Source of the DNA: Lachnospiraceae bacterium UBA3762
Lineage (GTDB): Bacteria; Bacillota; Clostridia; Lachnospirales; Lachnospiraceae
Direction of reading: 5' to 3'
Assembly: GCA_002371615.1 (NCBI GenBank)
Contig: DFGA01000011.1
Location: forward strand, 1 to 25,781
Length of the DNA: 25,781 nucleotides
Part shown: in pieces, positions 1 through 8,381 of the stretch
How positions within the stretch are numbered: position 1 is the stretch's first letter
Layout: every line of letters starts with the position of its first letter
The notes under the pieces: model-generated
Databases searched by the model: none
What the model was told of the DNA's origin: nothing
Seen by the model: the letters and a program-made list of their open reading frames with translations, nothing else
Made by a program: the position numbers and the translations under genes

Positions 1-1
1 G

Positions 2-841
2 ATTCTTGCAAAATCAAGACAGGAATCCAAAGAGTTCTATTCGGTCCTTGATTATTATCTGAACCTTATCAGACAACTGCATATAAGGACCTATGCTTAT
101 CTCGGGGAAATGCGTGCATCCACAAATCCTCTTGCGTATTGTGAAGGAGGTTTCTATCAGGGTCATCTTAAACTTACCGACAAGATCAAGCCTCTGCTTA
201 AATATGCAACCGCTTCATTCGGAATAACGGCACTTAATGAACTTCAGGAGCTCTATAACGGTAAATCGCTTGTCGAGGATGGTCAGTTTGCGCTTGAAGT
301 GCTTGAATATATTAATACTAAGATTACCGAATTCAAAGAAGAAGACGGAAACCTTTATGCTATATACGGTACACCTGCCGAGAATCTCTGCGGACTTCAG
401 GTCAAACAGTTCAGGAAGAAATACGGTATCATAGAAAATGTCTCGGACAGAGATTATGTTTCGAACAGTTTCCATTGTCATGTTACGGAGGATATTACTC
501 CGATCCAGAAGCAGGATCTTGAATACAGATTCTGGGAACTCTCAAACGGCGGCAAGATACAGTATGTCCGTTATCCGATCGATTATAATCTCGGAGCCAT
601 ACGTACACTTATCAACAGGGCGATGGATATGGGACTGTATGAAGGGGTTAATCTGTCTTTGGCATACTGTGATGATTGCGGTCATCAGGAGCTTGAAATG
701 GATGTATGCCCCAAGTGCGGCAGCCGGAACCTGACCAAGATAGACAGGATGAACGGATATCTGTCCTATTCGAGAGTTCATGGCGATACGCGTCTTAATG
801 ATGCCAAGATGTCGGAGATCGCTGAAAGGAAGAGCATGTAA
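2..841 (+). CDS. nrdD: Anaerobic ribonucleoside-triphosphate reductase NrdD, C-terminal part (5' end outside window)
   Basis: The frame is open from base 2 and gives 279 residues of the C-terminal part of class III ribonucleotide reductase, the glycyl-radical enzyme that reduces NTPs to dNTPs without oxygen. Visible marks are an NPLxxCEGG-like segment near bases 122-149, a YGTPAENL segment (365-388), two CxxC pairs (CDDC and CPKC, 668-724) forming the C-terminal zinc site, and the radical loop RMNGYL, with the radical glycine codon at 755-757. The loop continues into SRVHGDTRLND, as in clostridial NrdD. The Met codon at 110 is internal, not a start, because homology runs upstream of it. The stop overlaps the nrdG start (TAATG), so the activase is probably translationally coupled. 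Family assignment is firm; only the N-terminal catalytic and allosteric regions are missing. Confidence 0.95.
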   Translation: MLAKSRQESKEFYSVLDYYLNLIRQLHIRTYAYLGEMRASTNPLAYCEGGFYQGHLKLTDKIKPLLKYATASFGITALNELQELYNGKSLVEDGQFALEVLEYINTKITEFKEEDGNLYAIYGTPAENLCGLQVKQFRKKYGIIENVSDRDYVSNSFHCHVTEDITPIQKQDLEYRFWELSNGGKIQYVRYPIDYNLGAIRTLINRAMDMGLYEGVNLSLAYCDDCGHQELEMDVCPKCGSRNLTKIDRMNGYLSYSRVHGDTRLNDAKMSEIAERKSM

Positions 842-1350
842 TGAGATATCACAATATCACTAAGGATGACATGCTCAACGGTGACGGGCTTCGTGTGGTG
901 TTATGGGTAGCCGGATGCTCTCATTGCTGTGAGGGATGCCAGAATCCGTCCACCTGGGATCCGAATGGCGGGTTGCCTTTTGATGATGATGCCAAGGAAG
1001 AAATATTTGCCGAACTGCGCAAACCCTATATTTCAGGAATTACTTTTTCGGGCGGAGATCCGATGTACTGTAATAATTATCAGGATATAAAAAGTCTTGC
1101 CGAAGAGATAAAGGATAAGTTCCCGAACAAAACGATATGGATGTATACGGGAGAGATCTGGGAAAATCTCAAGGATGATCCCATTAACAAGTTTATTGAC
1201 GTTCTGGTGGACGGGGAATTTCATATAGAGGAGTGGGATGTACAGCTGCTTTGGAAGGGAAGCGCGAACCAGCGCGTGATTGATGTGGCAGCAACTCTCG
1301 CTTCCGATACCCCCGAAATACCGGTGATTTACTGTCCGGACTATTATTGA
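841..1350 (+). CDS. nrdG: Anaerobic ribonucleotide reductase activating protein NrdG (radical SAM)
   Basis: 169 residues, a normal length for NrdG. It is the radical SAM activase that uses a [4Fe-4S] cluster and S-adenosylmethionine to place the glycyl radical on NrdD. The cluster motif CxxxCxxC is at C26, C30 and C33, inside a segment reading VAGCSHCCEGCQNPSTW. An additional cysteine, C29, sits between the ligands. The SAM-binding GGDP motif follows near residues 71-74 (FSGGDP). The ATG shares one base with the nrdD stop, so the pair is co-transcribed and probably made in fixed ratio. The dUTPase gene begins 41 bases downstream. Identification is secure from motif, size and neighbour. Confidence 0.96.
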   Translation: MRYHNITKDDMLNGDGLRVVLWVAGCSHCCEGCQNPSTWDPNGGLPFDDDAKEEIFAELRKPYISGITFSGGDPMYCNNYQDIKSLAEEIKDKFPNKTIWMYTGEIWENLKDDPINKFIDVLVDGEFHIEEWDVQLLWKGSANQRVIDVAATLASDTPEIPVIYCPDYY

Positions 1351-1391
1351 ATTCGGGTTATCCGTAAAGGAGTCACTTTGGAGTACATGAT

Positions 1392-1904
1392 ATGAAAAGA
1401 ATTGCCAAATTTGAGAAAGTAAGCTTCGAACAATTCCGTGACAGTCTTGCAGAGGATTATCCGGATGCACCGGATAAGATAAAGGAGATGTATGACCTGC
1501 TGCAGCTTCCGAAAAGAGCTACCAAGGGAAGTGCAGGATATGATTTTTGCACGCCTTTTGACATTCATCTTGAAGCGGGGCAGACCGTCAAGGTGCCTAC
1601 CGGTATAAGGGCAAGAATGGACGAAGACTGGGTTCTTATGATCTTTCCGAGAAGCGGACTGGGATTTAAATACAGGCTGCAGCTTAACAATACCGTGGGG
1701 ATAATTGACAGCGATTACTATTATTCGGATAATGAAGGTCATATTTTCATTAAGATAACAAACGATTCCAATGAAGGTAAAACAGTTGATGTACAGGCAG
1801 GATCGGGTTTTGCGCAGGGATTGTTTGTCCCGTACGGTATCACGGAAGATGATGATGTAAGTGATGTCAGAAACGGCGGATTCGGGAGTACGGATAGATC
1901 CTGA
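1392..1904 (+). CDS. dut: dUTP diphosphatase (dUTPase), trimeric type
   Basis: 170 residues. It hydrolyses dUTP to dUMP and PPi, keeping uracil out of DNA and supplying dUMP for thymidylate. All five trimeric-dUTPase motifs can be read: GSAGYDF (46-52), PRSGLGFK (86-93), NNTVGIIDSDYY (99-110, with D106 the expected catalytic aspartate), the AQ-containing motif 4 (FAQGLFVPYG, 150-159), and the glycine-rich C-terminal arm GGFGSTD (162-168). About 45 residues precede motif 1, a longer N-terminus than in minimal dUTPases. I believe this is a clostridial subfamily trait. A GGAG stands 9 bases before the ATG. Placement after nrdDG joins dNTP production and dUTP removal in one transcript. Confidence 0.93.
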   Translation: MKRIAKFEKVSFEQFRDSLAEDYPDAPDKIKEMYDLLQLPKRATKGSAGYDFCTPFDIHLEAGQTVKVPTGIRARMDEDWVLMIFPRSGLGFKYRLQLNNTVGIIDSDYYYSDNEGHIFIKITNDSNEGKTVDVQAGSGFAQGLFVPYGITEDDDVSDVRNGGFGSTDRS

Positions 1905-1919
1905 GATTATGTTGGAATA

Positions 1920-3275
1920 ATGATGGAATACAGAGGTCATATAATCAAAAGTGTCGAAAAAGGAAGCATTGCCGACGAGATGGGAGTCGAATCCGGCGAT
2001 GCTCTTCTTTGTATTGACGATAAACCGGTGGAAGATGTTTTTGATTACAGATTCTTCGTACAAAATGAAGAGCTTACTGTTCTGATCAGAAAGAAAAACG
2101 GAGAGGAATGGGAACTCGACATAGAAAAGGATGAGGCGGAAGATCTTGGGATCGAATTTGAATCCGGCCTGATGGATGAATACAGAAGCTGCCGGAACAA
2201 ATGTATTTTCTGCTTCATTGACCAGATGCCGAAGGGGATGCGTCCGACACTGTATTTTAAGGATGATGACTCAAGACTGTCATTTCTGCAGGGCAATTAC
2301 GTTACCCTGACAAACATGGACGACCACGATATAGACAGGATTATAAAGTACAGGTTAAGTCCCATCAATATATCCGTTCATACTACAAACCCCAGCCTTA
2401 GATGCGAAATGCTTAATAACCGTTTTGCGGGCGAGGCTCTACACAAAATTCAAAAACTATATGACGCCGGAATCGTCATGAACGGTCAGATCGTTTTGTG
2501 CAAGGGAGTAAATGACAGGGAAGAGCTTAAAAGAACACTATATGACCTGTTAGAGTATGCTCCTTTGATGCAGAGTGTTTCTGTTGTGCCTGTCGGGCTG
2601 ACGAAATACAGGGAAGGGCTGTATCCGCTTGACAGTATTGATGAAGAAGATGCACAATCCGCTCTTGATATTATTGACGAGGTAGCCGCAAAAGCTTATG
2701 CAAGGTTTGGAATTCATTTTGCACATGCATCGGATGAAATATATATTCTGGCCCAAAGACCTTTTCCGGAATCGGACGAATATGATGAATATCCCCAACT
2801 TGAAAACGGGGTCGGGATGCTAAGACTTATGCACGATGAGTACGAGAGGGCATACGAGAAGGTCAGATGTGATATAAAGGCCGGGATTATAGATCCCCAA
2901 AAGTACACTGCTTCATTTACGGCGGTAACGGGTCAGCTTGCAAAGGAATATGTTATGAGTGCTACTTCAAGGATATGCAGCCTCTTTCCTAACGTAACTT
3001 TTAACGTATTTGCCGTAAGGAATGATTTTTTCGGAGAGAACATTACGGTTGCGGGGCTGATAACAGGTCAGGATATTATAAAGCAGCTAAAGGGTATGAA
3101 ACTGGGAAAGCATTTGCTGATACCGGATTGCATGATGAAAGCCGATGAGGATATTTTCCTTGATAATACAACAATTCCAGAACTTGAAAGCACTTTACAA
3201 GTAAAATCACATATTGTAAAATCAAACGGATTGGATTTAGTTGATTTTATACTGAAAGAGGCTGATTATGAGTAA
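1920..3275 (+). CDS. DUF512 family protein: PDZ plus radical-SAM-like Fe-S protein
   Basis: 451 residues. Residues about 5-60 form a PDZ-like domain (GSIADEMGVESGDALLCID). A radical-SAM-type cysteine cluster CxxxCxxC follows at C91, C95 and C98 (CRNKCIFCFIDQMP), then a TIM-barrel-like stretch and the C-terminal DUF512 region (roughly 270-440). The reaction is unknown; the family is found in Clostridia and cyanobacteria. It overlaps der by 8 bases, and this DUF512-der adjacency recurs in Clostridia, which suggests a link with ribosome or RNA maturation, though unproven. The start is uncertain by one codon: the weak GGAA at 1914-1917 fits ATG 1923 (MEYRGH) slightly better than ATG 1920. A signal peptide or membrane segment is not seen, so it is probably cytoplasmic. 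Confidence 0.88.
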   Translation: MMEYRGHIIKSVEKGSIADEMGVESGDALLCIDDKPVEDVFDYRFFVQNEELTVLIRKKNGEEWELDIEKDEAEDLGIEFESGLMDEYRSCRNKCIFCFIDQMPKGMRPTLYFKDDDSRLSFLQGNYVTLTNMDDHDIDRIIKYRLSPINISVHTTNPSLRCEMLNNRFAGEALHKIQKLYDAGIVMNGQIVLCKGVNDREELKRTLYDLLEYAPLMQSVSVVPVGLTKYREGLYPLDSIDEEDAQSALDIIDEVAAKAYARFGIHFAHASDEIYILAQRPFPESDEYDEYPQLENGVGMLRLMHDEYERAYEKVRCDIKAGIIDPQKYTASFTAVTGQLAKEYVMSATSRICSLFPNVTFNVFAVRNDFFGENITVAGLITGQDIIKQLKGMKLGKHLLIPDCMMKADEDIFLDNTTIPELESTLQVKSHIVKSNGLDLVDFILKEADYE

Positions 3276-4590
3276 GCCCGTTGTGGCTATAGTAGGACGA
3301 CCGAATGTCGGCAAGTCGTCACTGTTTAATGTTCTGGCCGGATCGCGTATTTCAATCGTTAAGGATACGCCGGGAATTACAAGGGACAGGATCTATGCCG
3401 AAGGTTCATGGCTGGACCGTGATTTTACGATAATAGATACCGGCGGAATAGAACCGGACAGTTCCGATATAATTTTGTCACAGATGAGGGAGCAGGCACA
3501 GATAGCAATAGATACTGCGGACGTCATCATTTTTATTGTTGATGTAAAACAGGGGCTTGTGGATTCCGATTCGAAAGTTGCCGACATGTTAAGGCGCAGC
3601 AGGAAGCCGGTAATACTTTGCGTTAACAAAGTTGATGATATAAAGAAATACGGCAATGATGTATATGAGTTCTACAATCTTGGAATAGGAGAGCCGGTCA
3701 GTATTTCAGCCGCCAACCGCATGGGGATAGGAGAACTGCTTGATGCTGTTGTTGAATATTTTCCGCCTGCATCGATGGAGGAGGAAGATGATGACAGGAT
3801 CAAAGTTGCGATAGTCGGGAAACCCAATGTGGGAAAGTCTTCCATGATAAACAGGCTCATTGGGGATGACAGAGTAATTGTTTCGGATATCGCCGGAACC
3901 ACGAGGGATGCCGTAGATACCGTGGTTAAGCATAACGGGAAAGACTATGTATTTATAGACACCGCCGGACTTCGCAGAAAGAAGAACGTCAAAGAGGAAC
4001 TTGAACGGTATATGGTCGTTCGTACCGTTGCCGCAATAGAAAGATCGGATGTTACGATCGTAGTGATAGACGCCGAGGAAGGTGTGACAGAACAGGATGC
4101 CAAGATAGCGGGGATTGCCCATGATGCCGGAAAGGGCATTATAGTAGCCGTTAATAAATGGGATGCGGTTGAAAAGGATTCCAAGACAACCGCAAAGTTT
4201 GAAAAGAAGATCAGAAGTGTCCTCTCCTTTATCCCTTATGCCGAGATCATATTTATATCGGCCCTGACCGGGCAGAGGATGAATAAACTCTTCGATCTTA
4301 CCGAGGCAGTGTTTGCGAATGCATCTATGAGGATAGCTACAGGCGTTCTTAACGAGATCATGACCGAAGCTGTCGCACTGCAGCAGCCTCCCAGCGACAA
4401 AGGACGCAGGCTGAAACTGTTTTATATGACTCAGGTAGCTGTAAAGCCTCCTACTTTTGTTATATTTGTAAATGATAAAGAACTGATGCATTTTTCGTAT
4501 ACAAGGTATATGGAAAATCGTATTCGTGATTCTTTCGGCTTTGGCGGAACACCGCTTAAGTTTATTATCAGGGAAAGAGGAGAAAAGTGA
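3268..4590 (+). CDS. der: Ribosome-assembly GTPase Der (EngA)
   Basis: 440 residues, the standard size. Der has two GTPase domains in tandem and a C-terminal KH-like domain, and it acts in 50S subunit assembly. Domain 1 shows GRPNVGKS (10-17), DTGG (57-60) and NKVD (120-123). Domain 2 shows GKPNVGKS (184-191), DTAG (231-234) and NKWD (296-299). The acidic linker EEEDDD (171-176) separates them. Residues from about 350 form the KH-like part. The start overlaps the DUF512 gene by 8 bases and the stop overlaps the GTG of plsY, so the three genes are tightly coupled. All nucleotide-binding motifs are intact. Confidence 0.98.
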   Translation: MSKPVVAIVGRPNVGKSSLFNVLAGSRISIVKDTPGITRDRIYAEGSWLDRDFTIIDTGGIEPDSSDIILSQMREQAQIAIDTADVIIFIVDVKQGLVDSDSKVADMLRRSRKPVILCVNKVDDIKKYGNDVYEFYNLGIGEPVSISAANRMGIGELLDAVVEYFPPASMEEEDDDRIKVAIVGKPNVGKSSMINRLIGDDRVIVSDIAGTTRDAVDTVVKHNGKDYVFIDTAGLRRKKNVKEELERYMVVRTVAAIERSDVTIVVIDAEEGVTEQDAKIAGIAHDAGKGIIVAVNKWDAVEKDSKTTAKFEKKIRSVLSFIPYAEIIFISALTGQRMNKLFDLTEAVFANASMRIATGVLNEIMTEAVALQQPPSDKGRRLKLFYMTQVAVKPPTFVIFVNDKELMHFSYTRYMENRIRDSFGFGGTPLKFIIRERGEK

Positions 4591-5261
4591 CAGAGCGTTT
4601 GATTTGCCTTATCATAGGCTATGTTTGCGGACTGTTTCAGACAGGTTATATTGTCGGTAAGATAAAAGGAATAGATATACGGGAGCATGGAAGCGGGAAT
4701 GCCGGCACAACCAATATATTAAGGACAATGGGTGTTAAATATGCAGGTATTGTTCTTCTTGGTGATGCCCTAAAGTGCGGTCTGGCGATATTTATCGTCA
4801 GAATGCTTTTTCAAAACGTGCATTCAAATATTCTTGATCTGTTGTATCTGTATACTTCATTCGGCGTTATTCTCGGACATAACTTTCCTTTCTATATGGG
4901 CTTCAAGGGTGGAAAAGGAATTGCAGCCACTGCCGGATTTATAATATTCGGACTCCCTCATATTATGACTCTTGTTGGTATTATTGTGTTCTTTTCCATC
5001 TTTTTTTTGACTCATTATGTATCGCTGGGGTCGATCGTGCTCTATGTTTCACTTGTTGTATGTGCGGTAGTGTTTAAGTTTACCGATGCAAACGGATGGA
5101 TCGAAGAGAACATGGGGGGATTGTACAACGAATACATTATTGTCATTATTCTTATGATGATACTTATGCTTATAAGGCATAAGGATAATATTAAACGACT
5201 TTTGTCCGGATGTGAGCGCAAGACGTATTTACGCTCAAGGCCGGAAATAGATGTAAAATAA
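4587..5261 (+). CDS. plsY: Acyl-phosphate:glycerol-3-phosphate acyltransferase PlsY
   Basis: 224 residues of polytopic inner-membrane protein. It acylates glycerol-3-phosphate using acyl-phosphate, the first step of phosphatidate synthesis in bacteria with the PlsX/PlsY route. PlsY motif 1 is visible as EHGSGNAGTTNILR, motif 2 as GHNFPFYMGFKGGKGIA, and the third as THYVSLGS. Hydrophobic segments occur at the N-terminus and around each motif. Translation starts at GTG 4587, which overlaps the der stop (GTGA), with AGAGGAG just upstream at 4576-4582. The next gene, gpsA, makes the substrate glycerol-3-phosphate, so the two consecutive steps are encoded together. It is slightly longer than many PlsY proteins, with a basic tail after the last membrane segment. 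Confidence 0.96.
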   Translation: MTERLICLIIGYVCGLFQTGYIVGKIKGIDIREHGSGNAGTTNILRTMGVKYAGIVLLGDALKCGLAIFIVRMLFQNVHSNILDLLYLYTSFGVILGHNFPFYMGFKGGKGIAATAGFIIFGLPHIMTLVGIIVFFSIFFLTHYVSLGSIVLYVSLVVCAVVFKFTDANGWIEENMGGLYNEYIIVIILMMILMLIRHKDNIKRLLSGCERKTYLRSRPEIDVK

Positions 5262-5283
5262 ATACGCAGGAGGTGTACGGGAC

Positions 5284-6300
5284 ATGGCTGATGTCAGTGT
5301 CATAGGTGCCGGAAGCTGGGGCACCGCCTTATCTGTTGTCCTTTCCGGAAACGGTCACAATGTTACCGTGTGGTCGATATCGGAGAGCGAGATCGAGATG
5401 TTAAAAACATATCATGAACATAAGGAAAAGCTGCCCGGTGTTAAGCTGCCGGAGAGCATGGTATTTACCACGGACCTTAAGGTAGCGTGCCATGACAAGG
5501 ATCTTATTGTACTTGCGGTACCGAGTGTCTATACGAGAAGCACTTCGGTGCTGATGAGTCCGGTCGTTGAAAAAGACCAGGTAATAGTAAATGTTGCAAA
5601 GGGCATTGAGGAGAACACTCTGATGACCCTTTCCCAGATAATAGAGGAAGAGATTCCCCAGGCCAAAGTCGCTGTGATGTCCGGTCCCTCACATGCGGAA
5701 GAGGTTGGGGAGAAGATACCCACAACATGTGTTGTCGGAGCAAAATGCAAGGAAACGGCCGAATTTGTTCAGAACATATTTATGAACGAATTTTTCAGGG
5801 TATATATCAGCCCTGATGTGCTGGGGATAGAACTCGGGGGTGCCCTAAAAAACGTGGTGGCTCTTGCGGCGGGGATGGCAGACGGACTGGGGTATGGTGA
5901 CAATACCAAGGCAGCCCTGATCACAAGAGGTATTTCGGAGATTTCAAGACTTGGGGTAAAAATGGGATGTAAGGCCGAGACTTTTGCGGGACTTACAGGT
6001 ATAGGCGATCTTGTTGTAACATGCGCAAGCAAGCATTCAAGGAACAGAAAAGCCGGTATGCTTATGGGACAGGGTATGGATCCGGATTCTGCGATGAAAG
6101 AGGTCAGGATGGTTGTGGAAGGAGTATACTCTGCCAAAGCCGCACTTTCTCTTGCGCACAAATACGGGGTCGAAGTGCCTATAATTGAAAAAGTAAATGA
6201 AATACTGTTTGAGGGGGCATCCGTCAAAGATGCCGTCGGGGAACTGATGAACAGGGCAAGAAAAGAAGAATACTACGGATTAAAATGGCAGGAGATGTGA
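5284..6300 (+). CDS. gpsA: Glycerol-3-phosphate dehydrogenase [NAD(P)+]
   Basis: 338 residues, the usual size. It reduces dihydroxyacetone phosphate to sn-glycerol-3-phosphate for phospholipid synthesis. The N-terminal Rossmann motif GAGSWGTA spans residues 8-15. The conserved VAKGIE segment holds K106, and the catalytic-lysine segment LKNVVALAAG holds K189. The signature GLGYGDNTKAALITRG follows, then GLTGIGDLVVTC. A strong AGGAGG lies before the ATG. It directly follows plsY, the enzyme that uses its product. In Bacillus subtilis the der-gpsA region leads on to spoIVA, but here a MoxR gene follows after a single base. Confidence 0.97.
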   Translation: MADVSVIGAGSWGTALSVVLSGNGHNVTVWSISESEIEMLKTYHEHKEKLPGVKLPESMVFTTDLKVACHDKDLIVLAVPSVYTRSTSVLMSPVVEKDQVIVNVAKGIEENTLMTLSQIIEEEIPQAKVAVMSGPSHAEEVGEKIPTTCVVGAKCKETAEFVQNIFMNEFFRVYISPDVLGIELGGALKNVVALAAGMADGLGYGDNTKAALITRGISEISRLGVKMGCKAETFAGLTGIGDLVVTCASKHSRNRKAGMLMGQGMDPDSAMKEVRMVVEGVYSAKAALSLAHKYGVEVPIIEKVNEILFEGASVKDAVGELMNRARKEEYYGLKWQEM

Positions 6301-6301
6301 T

Positions 6302-7132
6302 ATGGATATAAATGCCGGAGGATTTAAGAGTACAGATACATATATTGCTTCTACGGAACTTATGAGTGCGGTAAATGTTGCAAGAGCATTGGAAAAGCCG
6401 CTGCTTATAAAGGGTGAACCGGGAACAGGAAAAACAATGCTTGCAAAGGCTATAGCACAGTCGCTCAATATGCCTCTTATTTCATGGAATATCAAATCAA
6501 CGACCAAGGCCCAGGACGGTCTGTATATGTATGATACGATACAAAGACTGTATGACGGACAATTCGGAGAAGAAGGCGTTGACGATATTTCCAGATATAT
6601 TAAACTCGGTAAACTTGGTGAAGCATTTTCGAGCGATGAACAGGTTGTGCTTCTGATCGATGAAATAGATAAAGCGGATCTGGAATTTCCCAACGATCTT
6701 TTGTGGGAACTTGATCAGATGGAGTTTTATATCAACGAAACAAAAGAGACAATAAAAGCAAAACACAGACCTGTTGTTATAATAACATCCAATGCGGAAA
6801 AAGAACTCCCCGATGCTTTTCTTCGAAGATGCGTATTTCATTATATTGCTTTTCCCGACAGGGAGCTTATGGATGAGATAGTAAGAACTCATTTTGAAAA
6901 GGTCGATGAGCATATCCTCAAAGAAGCTATGGATGTATTCTATGCAATAAGGGAAGAAAAATCGGTCAAAAAGAAGCCAAGTACATCGGAACTGATCGAC
7001 TGGGTTAACGCGCTACAGCTTGGCGGGATAAGTGCCGACAGGATAAAGGCATCTCTTCCGTTTATAGGAACCGTAATCAAAAAAGACGAAGATCTGGAGA
7101 CTGTTTCTCATATCAACCTTAGCGGGGTGTAA
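6302..7132 (+). CDS. MoxR-family AAA+ ATPase
   Basis: 276 residues. MoxR ATPases act as chaperones that remodel or insert cofactors into partner proteins and are usually encoded beside a VWA-domain protein, as here. Walker A is GEPGTGKT (38-45), Walker B is VVLLIDEID (115-123), the sensor-1 region is ITSNAEKELP (161-170), and an arginine-finger-like LRR occurs at 174-176. No membrane segment is present. A GGAG at 6291-6294 inside the end of gpsA stands 7 bases before the ATG, and the stop abuts the ATG of the VWA gene. The substrate cannot be deduced: no recognisable metalloenzyme or dehydrogenase subunit is adjacent. Confidence 0.9.
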   Translation: MDINAGGFKSTDTYIASTELMSAVNVARALEKPLLIKGEPGTGKTMLAKAIAQSLNMPLISWNIKSTTKAQDGLYMYDTIQRLYDGQFGEEGVDDISRYIKLGKLGEAFSSDEQVVLLIDEIDKADLEFPNDLLWELDQMEFYINETKETIKAKHRPVVIITSNAEKELPDAFLRRCVFHYIAFPDRELMDEIVRTHFEKVDEHILKEAMDVFYAIREEKSVKKKPSTSELIDWVNALQLGGISADRIKASLPFIGTVIKKDEDLETVSHINLSGV

Positions 7133-8344
7133 ATGTTTACCGGTTTTTTCTATTTTCTAAGAGAAAAAGGAATGGATGTAGGTCTGTCCGAATGGCTGTC
7201 ACTTATAGAAGCCATGGACAAAGGACTGATCCGTGCGAATTTTACCGAATTCTACCTTGTTTCAAGAATGATACTTGTCAAGAACGAATATGAATTCGAC
7301 AAGTATGATATGATATTTGAAGAGTACTTTAAGGGAATTAAGCACGATTTTGACGATATCTCGGAGCAGATGCGCAAGTGGCTTGAGAAACCTGAGTATA
7401 ATGCTTTCAGGGAAGACCTTGAGAAGAAAAAAGCCTTATTGGAGGAAGAAGGCATACCCATTGTCGACAATGAAGATGTTCTTGAAAAGTTCAGGGAACG
7501 ACAGAAGGAACAGGACAGTGAACATCAGGGCGGCAATCAATGGGTAGGAACTGCAGGAAACAGCTCATACGGTAACCTCGGCGGACATCTTGGAGGTGTA
7601 AGAGTTGGCGGAACCACCGGTTATCAGTCGGCTTTTCAGGTTATCGGAGAGAGAAAATTCCGTGATTTTCGCAATGACAGGGTTCTTGATAACAGACAGT
7701 TCCAGATGGCGCTTAGGTCTTTGCGGCAGTTTTCGACAAGACTTGATATCGAAAAGAGTGAGCTTGATATAGACGGAACCATTAACAGTACGTGTAATAA
7801 CGGCGGACATCTTCGGATCGAAATGCAAAAGCCGCGTAAAAATACGGTAAAGCTTTTGCTTTTAATGGATTCCGGCGGAACTATGATACCTTATACGAAT
7901 CTTTTAAATGAATTGTTTCATTCCGTAAACAAATCCAATCATTTTAAAGATATCAAGACTTATTTTTTTCATAATTGTATTTATTCTCATGTATACAATA
8001 CCCCGGAGTGTGAATACGGTGACTGGATAGAGACAGAGTGGCTTCTTAAAAACCTGAACAGTGAATATAAAGTTATTATAGTCGGGGATGCCGCAATGGC
8101 ACCGGAGGAACTGTATTCTCTTACGGGAAACTACAGGGGGCCGAATGACGGATACTCTGGAATGGAATGGCTCCTCAGATTAAAAAAGCATTTTAAACGA
8201 ATAATATGGCTTAATCCCAAAATGGCACCGGGCTCAGCACCCTGGAGAGAAGCCGAAACAGCAGTCAAGAATACTTTTTCCATGTATCGTCTGACTGTAG
8301 AGGGATTAAAGGAAGGTATGAAATACCTTATGCGTACCAAATAG
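7133..8344 (+). CDS. CoxE-type VWA-domain protein, partner of the MoxR ATPase
   Basis: 403 residues. The N-terminal third is helical and charged. A glycine-rich linker (residues about 133-162) follows, then a C-terminal von Willebrand factor A domain with the metal-site segment LLLMDSGGTM (242-251). Canonical VWA domains read DxSxS, but CoxE-like relatives commonly have DxGGS, so D-S-G-G-T is a further variation of the family pattern rather than clear loss. A downstream aspartate in VIIVGDAAM (314-322) fits the later part of the fold. The gene begins immediately after the MoxR stop, so the two proteins very probably form a complex. No signal peptide or membrane segment is seen. The function beyond a MoxR-VWA pair is unknown. 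Confidence 0.86.
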   Translation: MFTGFFYFLREKGMDVGLSEWLSLIEAMDKGLIRANFTEFYLVSRMILVKNEYEFDKYDMIFEEYFKGIKHDFDDISEQMRKWLEKPEYNAFREDLEKKKALLEEEGIPIVDNEDVLEKFRERQKEQDSEHQGGNQWVGTAGNSSYGNLGGHLGGVRVGGTTGYQSAFQVIGERKFRDFRNDRVLDNRQFQMALRSLRQFSTRLDIEKSELDIDGTINSTCNNGGHLRIEMQKPRKNTVKLLLLMDSGGTMIPYTNLLNELFHSVNKSNHFKDIKTYFFHNCIYSHVYNTPECEYGDWIETEWLLKNLNSEYKVIIVGDAAMAPEELYSLTGNYRGPNDGYSGMEWLLRLKKHFKRIIWLNPKMAPGSAPWREAETAVKNTFSMYRLTVEGLKEGMKYLMRTK

Positions 8345-8381
8345 ATCATAACTGCCATACATAGTCTTAGCGAGGTGTTCT

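Noticed and set aside
1344..2063. Long minus-strand open frame (239 codons) antisense to dut and the DUF512 gene
   Set aside because: It covers two genes with clear family motifs, has no recognisable domain, and its protein is a low-quality mix typical of an opposite-strand shadow.
3706..4491. 261-codon minus-strand open frame inside der
   Set aside because: der has intact motifs over the whole stretch; the antisense product matches no family and no promoter is seen.
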